From contig CM049307.1 of assembly GCA_026874595.1 (NCBI GenBank), positions 63,144,370 to 63,208,369 of the forward strand: a stretch of 64,000 nucleotides of DNA, written 5' to 3'. The notes under the pieces were generated by a model. It ran no database searches. It was not told the DNA's origin and saw only the letters and a list, made by a program, of their open reading frames with translations. Positions 1 through 11,787 of the stretch are shown one piece after another (positions within the stretch are counted from its first letter, which is position 1; every line of letters begins with the position of its first letter). The DNA is from Sipunculus nudus. Its lineage: Eukaryota > Annelida > Sipuncula > Golfingiida > Sipunculidae. The position numbers were made by a program, and so were the translations under genes.

Positions 1-1783
1 TTATATCATTGGTGACACCAGATTATAAAGCAAAGCTTTAATTTTTTTTGGCAATTAAATTGTATTTTTATGTTATAGAAAAAAAGATGTTAGGCCACAA
101 GGATGACATGTGCAGAAAGCACTGAATTAATCTCCTTCCATTTTTGTCCTAGTTCAGAAAGTGACCAAGGAACCTTGACCAGCAACCTTTATTTTCACAA
201 GTCCACCAGTTCATTCAGTATTGAATATCTGCCAAGATTTTTTATTGTTTGATCTATTATTGAAGATGTTTTTTTTTTTTGTTGTGGTGTTTTTATGGTA
301 TACAAGTATTAGTTCTCCTTGCATTGAGCTCTGATGCATATACAGTACATGAGGTCTTATTGTGCCATATTTTGGTTTTGTGTACTATGATCTATAGGGT
401 TTGATTTTTGCTGAACTTTGTGTATTTATGGTGCAGAATGTGGGATCTAACCTTAGTATTCTGATATGTTAACAAGGTGTTGTCCTTTCCATATTTCAGT
501 GTTTGTGTATATTTATGGTATGAAAAGATATGGTTTTGGTGTATTAATGGCATTGATGAATATATTTTGATCATGTATCCTCCTTGTATACTCTTGGTAT
601 ATAAGATGATTTTCAGCCCAGATGATTCTGTCTATTTGTAGTATCTATGTTATACAAATGTGTTGTCATCCATATTTAGTGATATTTTATGATGTGCATG
701 ATCTGGTTTTGTTTTGGAGTATTTCTAGTATCTGTACACAAGGTTTGGAATGATCAATAAAATGAATTCCTGAAGGATATAGGCACAGACTGTAAGGGTG
801 TCCATTGTTTTACCACAAATTTGGTATATGGGAAACACGTTGTTCTCCCCTAGAAATAAAACAGTATTAGCCAAGAATTCTTTCTGCAGCCATTCCTTTT
901 TGTTTATACACAGTAGTGATAAACATGCATCAGGCGTGATCAGTGGTGTGAAAGAAACATAAACATAGCATCCTGCACACAGTAAAAATCAATTTGTGAT
1001 TCAAATCAATTTGTGATTCATGATAGGTACATCTTTCTTGGTTGCGAGTTTTTCACTCATGCATATAGTATCATACCTTTGGCCATTTGGTCTTATTATA
1101 GTTAACAGACACACTAGGTACTTTAGTTCTAAACTTGCATGAAGTTTAGGTGGATTACCAGATATTTGCCTTTTCCTCTGTAAATAGCTTTAACTGCTGC
1201 TGAATAATGCTTACAATAATGCATGGCTCTGGCATGATCTGTCCATATGGTTTATGTGTAATCTTTAATATCTCATGTATGGGATCTGGGTCTCAGGTTT
1301 TTAGCTTTAATTTTATGATTCCATTATGTTTGTATATATGCAGCTTTGTATATCTACTTCACTTTTGAATAGCTGTATTTTGATGATATTGTGTATATTA
1401 ATATTACTAAGGGTTTAGTACTAGATACCACATATCTTAACATTAGAACTATAACACAGTTAATATAGAATCTAATAATTGTTAGACAGCTAGAGGCACC
1501 ATAGGTTAGAGTTATCATTTATGTGTCACTGTAACTACCCATTAATATTGTGCATCAGTATTGTGATATGTGTAGTTATCTTTGGTAAAGTGGAATTATA
1601 GAATAAAGGATAATGTAGGAATTATTTCTGCTAAATGCGTACACACTTTGATGGTTTATATATAAGATACTTTGACCATAGTAATTAATAGAAGGAAAGT
1701 TTTCAGTCCTATATGTTTGTTCTCTTAAAATTAGCTTTTTGATTCTACATGTGTACTCCAATATATATTTACCGGTAGTTTAT

Positions 1784-1806
1784 CCCCCCCCCCCTCCCCC
1801 CCCCCC
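1784..1806. repeat. Poly-C tract
   Basis: About 23 bases of nearly pure C interrupted by a single T. Low-complexity sequence with no sign of function. Confidence 0.9.
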
Positions 1807-2029
1807 ATTCCACAGCCCGCTTCACTGGCATACTTTCTCCATATGATGTTGAATTTGAAATTCGAATAACAGCTTATTCTCAAAATTGGATCTTATAATT
1901 AAGGCAGGGTATAAAATCATAGGCAGAGAAAGAAAGTTTTAAGTAAATACAGGGAATTACAATTAAAGGCTACACCACTTGCTAAAAAATACCTTAGTTT
2001 TAGTGACATGTTAAATATTGTATGTTTGT

Positions 2030-2390
2030 TAAAATGTACATTTAACATTTGTCACATAATACCCTTTACATGTTACATGTAACATGTACACTATGACAGT
2101 ACTTTATACATTAAATTTTACCTGTAACACTTTACATATTATATTTTTATACCTGTTACAATTTACATGTTACATTTTATGTAACATTTTATATGACACA
2201 CTTTATCTGTTACATTTTACATATAACATGTTATACATTACATGTTACACATGACCCATTACATTTTGCATGTTAACTTTACAAATTGTATTTTACCTGT
2301 TACACTTTTCATGTTACACTTTACCTGACTCATTTTTTGTTACACTTTACACTGTACCTGTTACATTTTACCTATTACACTCTTCCTGAC
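2030..2390. repeat. Degenerate TTACATGTTACA / TTACCTGTTACA minisatellite
   Basis: About 360 bp built from variants of a 10-20 nt word alternating TTACATTTTA, CATGTTACA and CCTGTTACAC. The array runs directly into the splice acceptor at 2391-2392 and supplies its pyrimidine-rich stretch. Units are too diverged to fix one period by eye. Confidence 0.75.
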
Positions 2391-2392
2391 AG

Positions 2393-2704
2393 CTATGATT
2401 ACAACCAGCAGAACCAGGGCCGGGACAGAGGTGTGAGGAACCAGGGGTACGCTCAGGAGGGCCGCAGGGCACCGGACCCACATCACATGAGTCCTCCGCG
2501 ATACGACAGCGGGGGCTACATGAACCAGCCAAGCAGAAGCCATCTCCATGACAACACAAGGGATCCTGGGTACAGAGATGGACATAGAGGTCCCATGAAT
2601 GGCGGGCCTCATTCTTACGCTGATTATAACGGGGGTGGCACTGGTGCCTATTTTAGTAGCGCTGGTTACCATGACGGCACCAGCTACCCCCCTCATTATT
2701 ACAA
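2393..2704 (+). CDS. C-terminal exon of an unrecognised Gly/Tyr/Arg-rich protein
   Basis: The exon follows an acceptor (TTCCTGACAG) at 2383-2392 and encodes about 104 residues. It starts with one base that completes a split codon, then TAT GAT TAC AAC. The composition is low complexity and rich in Gly, Tyr, Arg, Pro, His, Asn and Gln, with repeated RDRG, GGY and PPHYY-type words. This suggests an intrinsically disordered tail. GC content is clearly above the surrounding intron, which supports real coding sequence. It ends at a good donor (AA then GTAAGA, 2705-2710). If the donor is not used, translation stops at TAA 2706-2708, ending ...HYYK. If it is spliced to 5644, the tail becomes ...HYYNNRYRLF. 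I do not recognise the family; a helicase, junction scaffold or RNA-binding protein tail are all possible. Confidence 0.7.
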
Positions 2705-2708
2705 GTAA

Positions 2709-5643
2709 GATGCAGTGTCTTCCATACCCTGCCTGGTAGGTTGCTTGTACTAATTTTCCTTTCAAATAAATTGCTTTGTCATTGTTTGTAATGTATATAC
2801 ACGTTCACATATCCAGGTATATATACAGCTGAACTCTCACATTCAGAACTGTTATTAAGCATTATATAAAAACTTGCGCATTACCTGTTCTTGCTTTGGG
2901 TAAGGTCAAAGGGACTTCTGCCAGGTTTGTGCAGGACTGGTTTTTCATGGGATGAGTTGACACGGGCCGCGTTTAATGGTGTAGTTTCTGATAGAAGGTG
3001 CTGTGGCAGAGCCATCACAAAACTAGAGTGCTACCACCATTAGTTATAATATAGATGTAACACAAATTGGTTTCAAATTTTTGGTTGTTTGCCAATATCT
3101 GTGTAGTAGTGGTAGGATTTAGTATTAAAATCACATTTGGTGATTGAAAGATAATATATGACTGATGATAGATTATTAATTGATTATTTTATATACCATC
3201 TACATTATAGTGAAATATATAGAATGTATAGAATTATACCTAACAAAGTGCTGAGTAAATTCAGTCTTAACTTGTATATCACGCTGAACAGTCAAGGTAA
3301 TGGCCAGATTGTTGACACGTTCGTTGAACATGGTTAAATTTTAATGCTGGTCGCTGTTTTGTGCCCCGTGTTTCTTATTTTTCTGAGATAATATAATTAT
3401 TTTATCAGGATAATATGACTTCTTTGGATATGCATACATAATCATTTGTAATCGATTCAGCAAAAATGCAATCAGTTTAATCGATATTGAAAGAAAACGA
3501 CCAATCATTAATATGACTGATTAATTGCCACACCTCTACTTTATACACATAACGTACAGAAACATACAAAGGTAAAAAAGTGATCATATTGTACAGACAT
3601 AACAGAAAATGTGTGATAAAATTTCTGACTTAAGAATGCAGTAATAAAAAGAAGTTCAGCTGTGTATGTCCTGACTTGCTATAAACATTCGCCTGTTCCT
3701 GCACGTGTTTTCCCTATAGAAGACCTGCTTAGAGAAATGTATTGAATTAATAGACAGTTCACCTTGTGGGGAACAGAGGGTATGCTGGTCATCTTAACAT
3801 AAATCTTGTAGGGCAAATCAATACACAGTACCAATTGGCTGATGTAACAAATGAACAAAATGGATAAGATTTGACAATTTCAGAAATTCATGGGTTGAAA
3901 TGTACTGTTTTTGTTGTCCCAGGAAGTGTGACATAGGAAATTTGAATACTTCCTTCAGAGTGCAACCACGAAACGAAACATCTAGGGCCGCCTTCCTGCA
4001 GTCTTACAGGAAATATAAACAGCTTATGCCCTTACTTTCCAGAGTATATTTTCCAAAATGCAATGTAAATCCTTTCCATTTCAATCATATTTGAGAGCTG
4101 ATTAGAAAGCTTTAATCTTTGAAAAAAGAAAAATTCAACTAGAAATCTACATTATAAGGAATTAAAGTCTTCCCCATGTAGGGGGGGGGGGGCTATTGTG
4201 GGATGCTCGTAAAACTGTGTTTACATTCACTTATTTGGCCCATATCCCCAGGTTCATTCTTGTGTAAGTGACTATACATTTGTGAATATCCCTTGATGAT
4301 GTTCCTGAGTCCGGATCATGTGCCCGATCCACACAAAAATCTTATGGAATTTCATTGGCAAATTCCTTAATTGCCCTGAACATTTCATGAGATCACATTC
4401 ATGATTTCATAGGTTATGTTGTGAACAAACAAAGACACACACAAATGTACACAAATACAAATGGGGATGAGGGCATATACTCCTGACAGGCGCATTAAGA
4501 AACAATCTTGTTTATCATACACATGCACTGCCATACTAAAAAATTGTACAGACTAAAGATTGAGGAAAAGTTAAAGTTATTTTTCAGAATTTTGGCATCA
4601 GAAAATCCACATCTTTTACCATTTACTAAAGAACAAACCTATAAATTTAATACAATTTAACATTGCATGTACACAAGCCTTGTGTCATTAGGTGATGTCA
4701 TATGTCAATAACATGTGTGACATGAAGTAAATTATGAGGGCTAGACAAGAAGTCTGATCAGTCACAATGATGTTATCAGCAAATCTGGTGTAGCTTAAAA
4801 TAAATGTCCCCTGGAAGTATTACCCTTCATATCATAGTAATCACCACAAGTATTTGGTTTATCCAAGCATTTGAAAATAAAGGTTGTAAGGCAAGATAGA
4901 TCAGAGTTTTGATAAACCTGCATTCAAAACACATATATGACTTCAACAAAGAATTTTTTTTTTCGACTTGTTCACTTTGTGACAAAAGTTGTGCCGCTTT
5001 ATTCACTGTCACATGTGTGTGCTATGATGTTTATTTCACGTTATAGCAGTGTCTCAGAAGTACAGATGGGTTCTACAGGATTAACGCTTAATTTTGTTTA
5101 ACATTGTCGCGAAAAGGCACATAGATAATTTAAAACTATTGACATGATGGTTTCTGGTGTCAGTATTTTTAAATGTTTTTACAGAAGAATATCCATCCAA
5201 GGAATCTTTTTTTTTTCTTTGAAAACTTGGCATAATTGTGTACCTCAGAAAGTTTTTAACATTATTTGAGTACCACATCGTAAAGAAGTTTGGCATTTTT
5301 GAGTAACTCTTAGTAAAGTTCTTGTATAATTTAAGTAATACAGTCCAGATGAGTAATGAAATTGATGAAATGTTTTGTTTTTATATGGCTTTTATAATAT
5401 ACAATACTTGATTATGTATTAATGTGATGTTACTTAAACACACTTCAATTTTTCACTAAATATGGTATATTCTGCTTACAAAAATACAAATCTTTAAAAT
5501 AGGGTGTCTTGCTTAACAAACTTTAAATATTGTTTCCTTGGACATTCAGATTAATAGGTTCTTCAGTTATTATGATAATGAAAGTCTTGAAAATTACTTT
5601 TTCATAAATGGACTTGATTGAATGAATTTTATTATTATTTCAG
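2709..5643 (+). other. Last intron, or 3' UTR of the unspliced form
   Basis: Non-coding, AT-rich sequence. If the donor at 2705 is used this is an intron ending in a good acceptor (TTATTATTTCAG, 5632-5643). If not, the beginning is a 3' UTR with AATAAA at 2765-2770. Single-base G and T runs occur, such as a run of about 12 G near 4183. I see no convincing exon or transposon termini. Confidence 0.5.
2765..2770 (+). promoter_or_regulatory. Candidate AATAAA poly(A) signal for the unspliced transcript form
   Basis: AATAAA lies about 57 bases after the TAA at 2706-2708 and is followed by GT/T-rich sequence (CATTGTTTGTAATGT). It would allow a short transcript ending in the intron, as an alternative to splicing into 5644-5665. 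Inferred from motif and position only. Confidence 0.45.
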
Positions 5644-5665
5644 CAATCGATATCGTCTGTTTTAA
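5644..5665 (+). CDS. Probable terminal coding exon (NNRYRLF stop)
   Basis: After the acceptor at 5642-5643 the first base C joins the AA left by the donor at 2704 to give AAC. AAT CGA TAT CGT CTG TTT TAA follow. The reading frame therefore stays open for seven residues and then stops. The phase match between a strong donor and a strong acceptor is the evidence; a short basic/aromatic end is also plausible after a disordered tail. No protein-family support. Confidence 0.5.
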
Positions 5666-8600
5666 GTGGATCCAAATAGCCTGACCCAAAGTTTCTCACA
5701 CCATCTGGTTGCCCAAAGAAGCAATGTTGTCCTCATCATCCACAGATGACAGTGCCTATTTAACATAATGAATATTCATCTCCTGCAAAAAAAATTATCA
5801 ATCATATGCATGAAGAGCTTATAATGTATTAGACTTTGTGTTCATGTTCTTGTCTCAGAAAATCAAGCTTACCATTAGGTGTATGTGATCTGAACCATAG
5901 GTGATTTATTTGTTGAAGAGAACACTGTCTTCAGTACACCTTAATTAACAGAGAACCTGTAGGGAATTTGAAACTCAGGCCACTGGCCAAACAATAAAGG
6001 GAATTTGAAACTCAATTCACTGGCCAAAATAAGTTTAAAACGAGTGTGAAATAACTTAAAATCTTATCTGAAAATGTAATATTTCAAATTAGTGAACCAT
6101 AAAGATAGCTTCGTTATAGGTCTGTTGTATATGTAAAACCTGAACACACGGCTGGTGCTTAGTTTGATTCAATCTTTGATACAGAATATTCCATGTTTCC
6201 TTATACAGCCATGGTTCTTTTATAGTATCTCTTGCCAAATGGTTGTTGATTTTGGTGCATAGATCTCATATCACTTATACTGAGTAAAACCTCAAAATAT
6301 GATCACCAACAGGACAATGATAGAGTGGTTGTTATTTTGAGGTGGTCTTTTAACTGAAGTGGTTGTAAGGCAAGGTTTTACTTTATATCAGTATGATGCA
6401 GGTTGCCTGGCAGCTGACTCTCTGTTTAACTGACAATGAGAATTGACACTAAAATACTGATATGAAAAACACAGGTAGTTACAAATGCATCCCTTCACTC
6501 ATCTGTGGGTGTACAGAACCAGGGAAAAGAAGCTGCAGTAGCTTAATTACACTCATGAGTGAAGTGATGCATTTATAATCGTGTCACCAGCAGTTCAATC
6601 TGCGTTTTTGTGGTTTGAACTTCGGGTTTCATTTCTTCAAATTATAAAATTAGTATTGTCCTTTCTTTCACAGAAAACTGGTTTTAGATGTTACACCAGA
6701 GATGTTATACCTATGTTATACCGATAACAGATATTTCTGTTAAAGAAATTGTTAAATGGGGAATGATATTGTTATTTAGTATAAAAACCTTCAGGTAATA
6801 TAAAAACCTCCACTTTTGTAAGGTGTTTATTCCTGAATATGAGTAGTAAACAAAGTGTTAATTGTATGTTCAATTATAAGTATACATGCTTTGCAAAGAA
6901 AAAACAAGCTGCTTAGCAAAGAGAAAGCAATATTTTAGCTGATATATTGTAGGGCTGGAAAAATTAGAAAAATATTCCTTCTGGGAAATTTTAATGAACA
7001 ATTGTGAATTTGATGGTTGTTCTAGGAATAGTTATACTATAATTATTAGCATATTGATTGTATTTATATCACAGACATGTGCCATGAGGCTCGTGTGTGA
7101 TCTTGTATGAGATCACTTTATAACATATATCATCAGCGTGCCTGTATGTATGACTGTATGACACTTATAAGGTGTGTATAGGTGGATATATGTTTGATTG
7201 TATTTTACTCATGAAGAAAGAGTGTGTTTGAAAGAGGGGAATAAATGTTATGCACCAGTAATATGCCTGCATGTTACCCAAGACAAAGCAGGATTTGAAA
7301 TTGTGATGATATTTACTTATAGTGAAATAAGGAGCCTCAATATCATGAGCTGAAACCTGTGATCGGTAAAGGTTTTCAATATTAAGATAATTAACACTTC
7401 ATGTGTCTTTTCATCAGGTTGGGTGTTTTTTAGTATCTTTTTATCATGTCAAATATAAAGAATTCTATGAAACTTGGGATTTTCCTTGCACTTGTTCATT
7501 TGTTCTTTATTTTGTTTTGGTTATATTTAATTTATCCAGGAATGCATTATGTTTAATAAGGCTTAAACTGAGCATGGTTTTTGTCAGGTATGTAATTCAC
7601 AACATAATAAATTAATGCACAAATTATTTACACAGAGGCTCCTTGCAATTTCAATAAGATAAAAAAAAGGATCCCTGACTGACCCGGTTTATTTGAGGTC
7701 ATGGCAGGCAGGCAAACTTCATATGCAAAATCGTGCAGAATTTGTGCACAGAAAGGTCCTTACAAAAACTAGTTCTAACTGGTTTATTTAGTCAGATTGA
7801 ACCAACCATTTCTCCCACTAGATGAAGCAAGCCTGATTTATGATACGCAAATTGTTGCCATAGCTACACTACAGTCATGAATTCACCAGTATATTTGATA
7901 GATCACACATTCTTTTTGTCATATGCTTTATGCGATGCTCAGCAAATTTTCATCAGTCATTTATGACTACATAATCTTCATACGGCGGTCCTTACTACAC
8001 GGAGGACTTGATATTAATATCTTGGTTGTGTTCCACATTCCATTTGCTAACCCACCTTCCAATGCATGACGTCTCCAGAATTTTAAGGTATTTACCAGTG
8101 TTTTATGTAGAAGCTTCTAAATTTGGTATTTGGTATATTTTAGCACTTTAAACCAGAAACTGCCAAATGTGTGTATCTTTTAATATTGTTAAAAGTATTA
8201 CAAGTATTACAATTTTGTGATTCTTTATGAGATGATTCTGTAAGCAAACAACAGGCTTTCAATTAATGTCTTAGATATGATTGGTATCATGAGAGGAAGC
8301 AATGTTTTAGAAGTTATTTAACACAGTATCAGAAAAACATGTTTTCATGAAGAAAGATGGTTATTGGTAACTGTGCATTACATAGTGTATCAATGGATCA
8401 CTTTACCTGTAATTTCTGTTATGTATGCCAGTTGTATACTGTAGTCGGCTTTATTCTCAAGGGTTTCAAAATTGCAATAATCATGGAAGGAAAATTATCA
8501 TGAAAGTAAAACTTAATAATAAGACACCTTGTCCACAAAGAGGATCTGTCACTTACACTATTGCCTGGTACAGCTGTTGGGTAAAGTATATAATCCATGC

Positions 8601-11235
8601 ATGCCTGTATAGTGTCACAAGTTGTAAGGCATGAGGTTGATATTATAAATTATATCTTTTATATTATGTGCCCTTCATGAACCATAATTTCTGTACTAAC
8701 TATAGATTTAAGCACTATATTTGGGCAGTCTGTTGAAAGATCTCTAAATTATGTGCAATGTTGAATAAAAATCAATGAGCTGCTTTATTTTTTTACCACA
8801 AGAAAGGAAACAGTAGATCTGTCATGTGCAATTCTTTTTAAGGAGAATATTTGACCTTTCAAAGGAGGGCACAACCTTAAGGGTATACAGGGATAATTTT
8901 ATATGAAAGTGTATATTTTTAAGCATAATGAGTTACAAACATGTTATTCTACTGAAATGATGATGTCCCAGTTTGTATTACAAATGATACTGTAAAATTC
9001 AACATATTTATGAGGTCAATTGTGGCTTATATACTTTGGATAAGAATGCATATACATCATGCAAATGTGATCAGAAATAATCGTTATTCCAGATAGAAAA
9101 GGTATAGTTGTATGGTGATGCAGCTCCTTATCATAAAAGGCTACATCCCTGTTTACATTACTTTATCTGGTAATTGAATTTGATGCCAAAATGTGTATTA
9201 AATTGTAACTTGTAATACCAAATGTATCAGAAGAGAAATTTTATTATTTCATTTGCAATCAAATGTAATCAGGCTACATTTATATTTTCAACAATATTAA
9301 CTGCCATATTACCAGCCCTAATAAATCCACCATTAATATTGTACTTTTATCTCATTGAGACTACAATAGTATATGTGCAAGTTCTTATGGTCAATGTTGA
9401 TGGAAGTATTTTCAGTTTTAATATGCATGTAAATGATTGACTCATTGACATACACTATTCAAGACCATCTGATATTAAAAAAAAATGTTTTAATAATGTA
9501 ATTTTGTAAAAATATATGATATTTTGATGTACTTTACTCATGTTGATAGATTCACATAAGGATTTTTATGATGTATAAAAATTATTTCTTTTTAATTGGA
9601 GGCTAAATATCCCTTAAATTCTCAACTTTCTGGAATCCTGTGAATATACAATGTATGAATATGTCACTTTAGAAACTTTTAGCAAGTTTTTATTGGACAA
9701 TAACAAAGAACATAGCATTTTTGGCAGGGTTTTAATTACTTAGGATTAATTAATGTGGGACACAGCAGTTAGTAATCACAAATTAGACACAGGTCTTGAA
9801 TTAAGAAATTCATATTTTATGACTATGGTCAATATTTCTTAAGTACAGACAAGTGTAACCATAGGCTTGGGTATTTAAATGGATCTGGAAATTATGTAAT
9901 ATGTCAGCACCTCACCAATGCTAGGGATGTTAGCATATACAGCTAACATGCACAGCATTTTAAACATTGAGAGATCTAATTCTAAATGGTAGCTGTACCA
10001 AAAATGAACTCTGGAGTAAATTTATAGACTGAATCAGGTGTAGAGTTGTTTAGTTGTTACTTTATGGAAGTTATAAATGACAAAAAAACTAAATCTTTAT
10101 GATATAATTAGATATATCATTCCTATTATACTATTAAACAAGTACAAAATATTAGATCAAGGGACATTAGGAAATTTGTTTAGGGATAATGGGTTGCAAT
10201 TGAAACAACAAGTTGCAAGTGAAACAGTTGGTTGCAATTGATAATTTGTACAGAGGCAGTATTAAATGTTTGTACAATTTTTTTTACCAGAAGCTCAAAT
10301 TTTCTATTCTATCTGCATACCTGATATTTTCATGTCTGTGAAATGGAACACTGTTATATGCAATCCTGTAAACACTGTATATATGTATTTTATATCACTG
10401 TATTACAATTGTAATTGAATATTTGTGATTTGCAGTAAAAACTGTTTTACCACCAAACTTTGTTCGTTATTACTTGAGAATTTTGCAACTGGATACACAC
10501 TAGGAAAAATATACATGGCACACAAGAAAATTTTCCTTTGTTTGATTCTGGCAAAATCTGTTTGTTCATCAGTGTACACATATACATGTCATATTTAAAT
10601 GTCAAAGCAATAGTGAACTTAAACATTTAACATATTCATAAATTAGCCCTTTATTGACAAACTAGCATGATATTTTAGCCTTACATTCACTACAGGAATT
10701 TTATAATCTGAAAGCAAGATTGAGATTAACTTCAGAAGTGATCTTGATCAATGATGAATGAGATTTCAGGACATTAAGCCACAGCTGAGAAACTGACACC
10801 ACTGTTGTAATTTGGCAGTTTAAAAATATAGGTGAAAATGTGTGGAAAAAATTAAAATACAGGTGGTGCAACCAGTTTTTGGGAACTGACAATACTAGCC
10901 ATGATCATCATTCAAGGCAAGATTCATGGCAAGTCGCGTAATAATCATTGTATCAAATATTTAATTATTCTAGAGTACCCAAATAATTACAAAATAATTA
11001 TGCCCCATAACTGAGAATAAAGGTCACGGTGATGTAATTTTAGGTTAACATGGAGATATTTCAAGGACTTCCCTAGATGTCAAATAAGAGATTTCTAGGT
11101 CTTAACGTTTACGCTTTTTGCCTTGTTAACGGACAGACCAACGGACAAAGGGTGATCACCATAGCTCAAACTTTCAGTCTGTGAAGCTATAAAAAATTGA
11201 ATACAAGTTTCAGTAAGCTCCACTCTTGAGCACTT
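5666..11235. other. 3' UTR and intergenic spacer between convergent genes
   Basis: 5.6 kb of AT-rich sequence between the plus-strand gene end and the PSMD12 3' end, which are convergent. AATAAA-like words on the plus strand (for example near 8764) could end a long 3' UTR, but no single site stands out. Around 11030-11160 there is a fragment with ACGGACAGACCAACGGACAAAGG, a head-type sequence typical of the dispersed repeats in this window. I see no exon here. Confidence 0.5.
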
Positions 11236-11241
11236 TTTATT
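11236..11241 (-). promoter_or_regulatory. PSMD12: Candidate poly(A) signal of PSMD12
   Basis: TTTATT on the plus strand, hence AATAAA on the minus strand, about 340 bases past the PSMD12 stop at 11578-11580. It is the first canonical hexamer I see downstream of the stop, which would give a 3' UTR of roughly 350-370 nt. Motif only. Confidence 0.5.
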
Positions 11242-11577
11242 TTTACATCAAAAGTTGTGATGGAGATTTGATAGTTCATTTTACTTCTTCAAATTCTCTT
11301 GCAGAATTCATATGATGTTTCTAAAACTCGCGTGCCAGGCACCATGAATACAGAAAACCATGGCCCATATACAATAACTTCAGAATTATCGAGTCTTGTT
11401 CCTCCAATGAACTCTGCATCAATGTGGCATTCAACCCACTTTTAACTGCTAAACCTGTGCGCTGACTTTCTTGTGCATTTAGTACTGCAACTACATGCAC
11501 AGTATGGTTCAGAACTTTCACACTATCAGATGTAGTCTTTCACAAGGAATGATTCACTCTATTGGGGCCAGCTGACA

Positions 11578-11787
11578 TCAATGTAGTTTGTGTACCATCT
11601 CTTCTTTAATGATCAGGTTTGTTGTTTTCTTCACTAGAGTCATGAGAGAGTTAATATTGTAAGACCAGTCATTCAGAATGTCGTTAGGATCTTTTTGGGT
11701 GCGGAAGTTAACAATCCCTGCCAGCCGATCAACTTTCGCTGTCACAGTCTTATTTACGACCAGACCAGACAAAAATTCTTCAGTTTC
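11578..11787 (-). CDS. PSMD12: PSMD12 last coding exon
   Basis: The acceptor TTATTTCAG lies at 11788-11796, followed by GAA ACT GAA GAA TTT TTG in phase 0. It encodes 69 residues and the stop TGA at 11578-11580. It carries the end of the PCI winged-helix region ([20 protein letters not shown]) and the C-terminal helix ([18 protein letters not shown], ending VHKLH). In the proteasome lid this helix joins the helical bundle formed by lid subunit C-termini. Confidence 0.97.
   Translation of the reverse strand, partial: ETEEFLSGLVVNKTVTAKVDRLAGIVNFRTQKDPNDILNDWSYNINSLMTLVKKTTNLIIKEEMVHKLH

Larger units (their letters stand above)
1..2392. other. Intron or flank of the left-edge gene; no coding exon seen
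   Basis: AT-rich sequence with no exon I can support. It lies immediately upstream of the splice acceptor at 2391-2392, so it is most likely the last-but-one intron of the plus-strand gene whose C-terminus follows. It contains a short direct duplication of a TCAATTTGTGATTCA-type word near 990-1020, a C-rich tract near 1784-1806 and a minisatellite at its right end. Confidence 0.5.

Noticed and set aside
11321-11521. 66-residue minus-strand open frame after the PSMD12 stop
   Set aside because: It lies in the presumed 3' UTR, has no acceptor joining it in frame, and PSMD12 already ends at its usual C-terminus.
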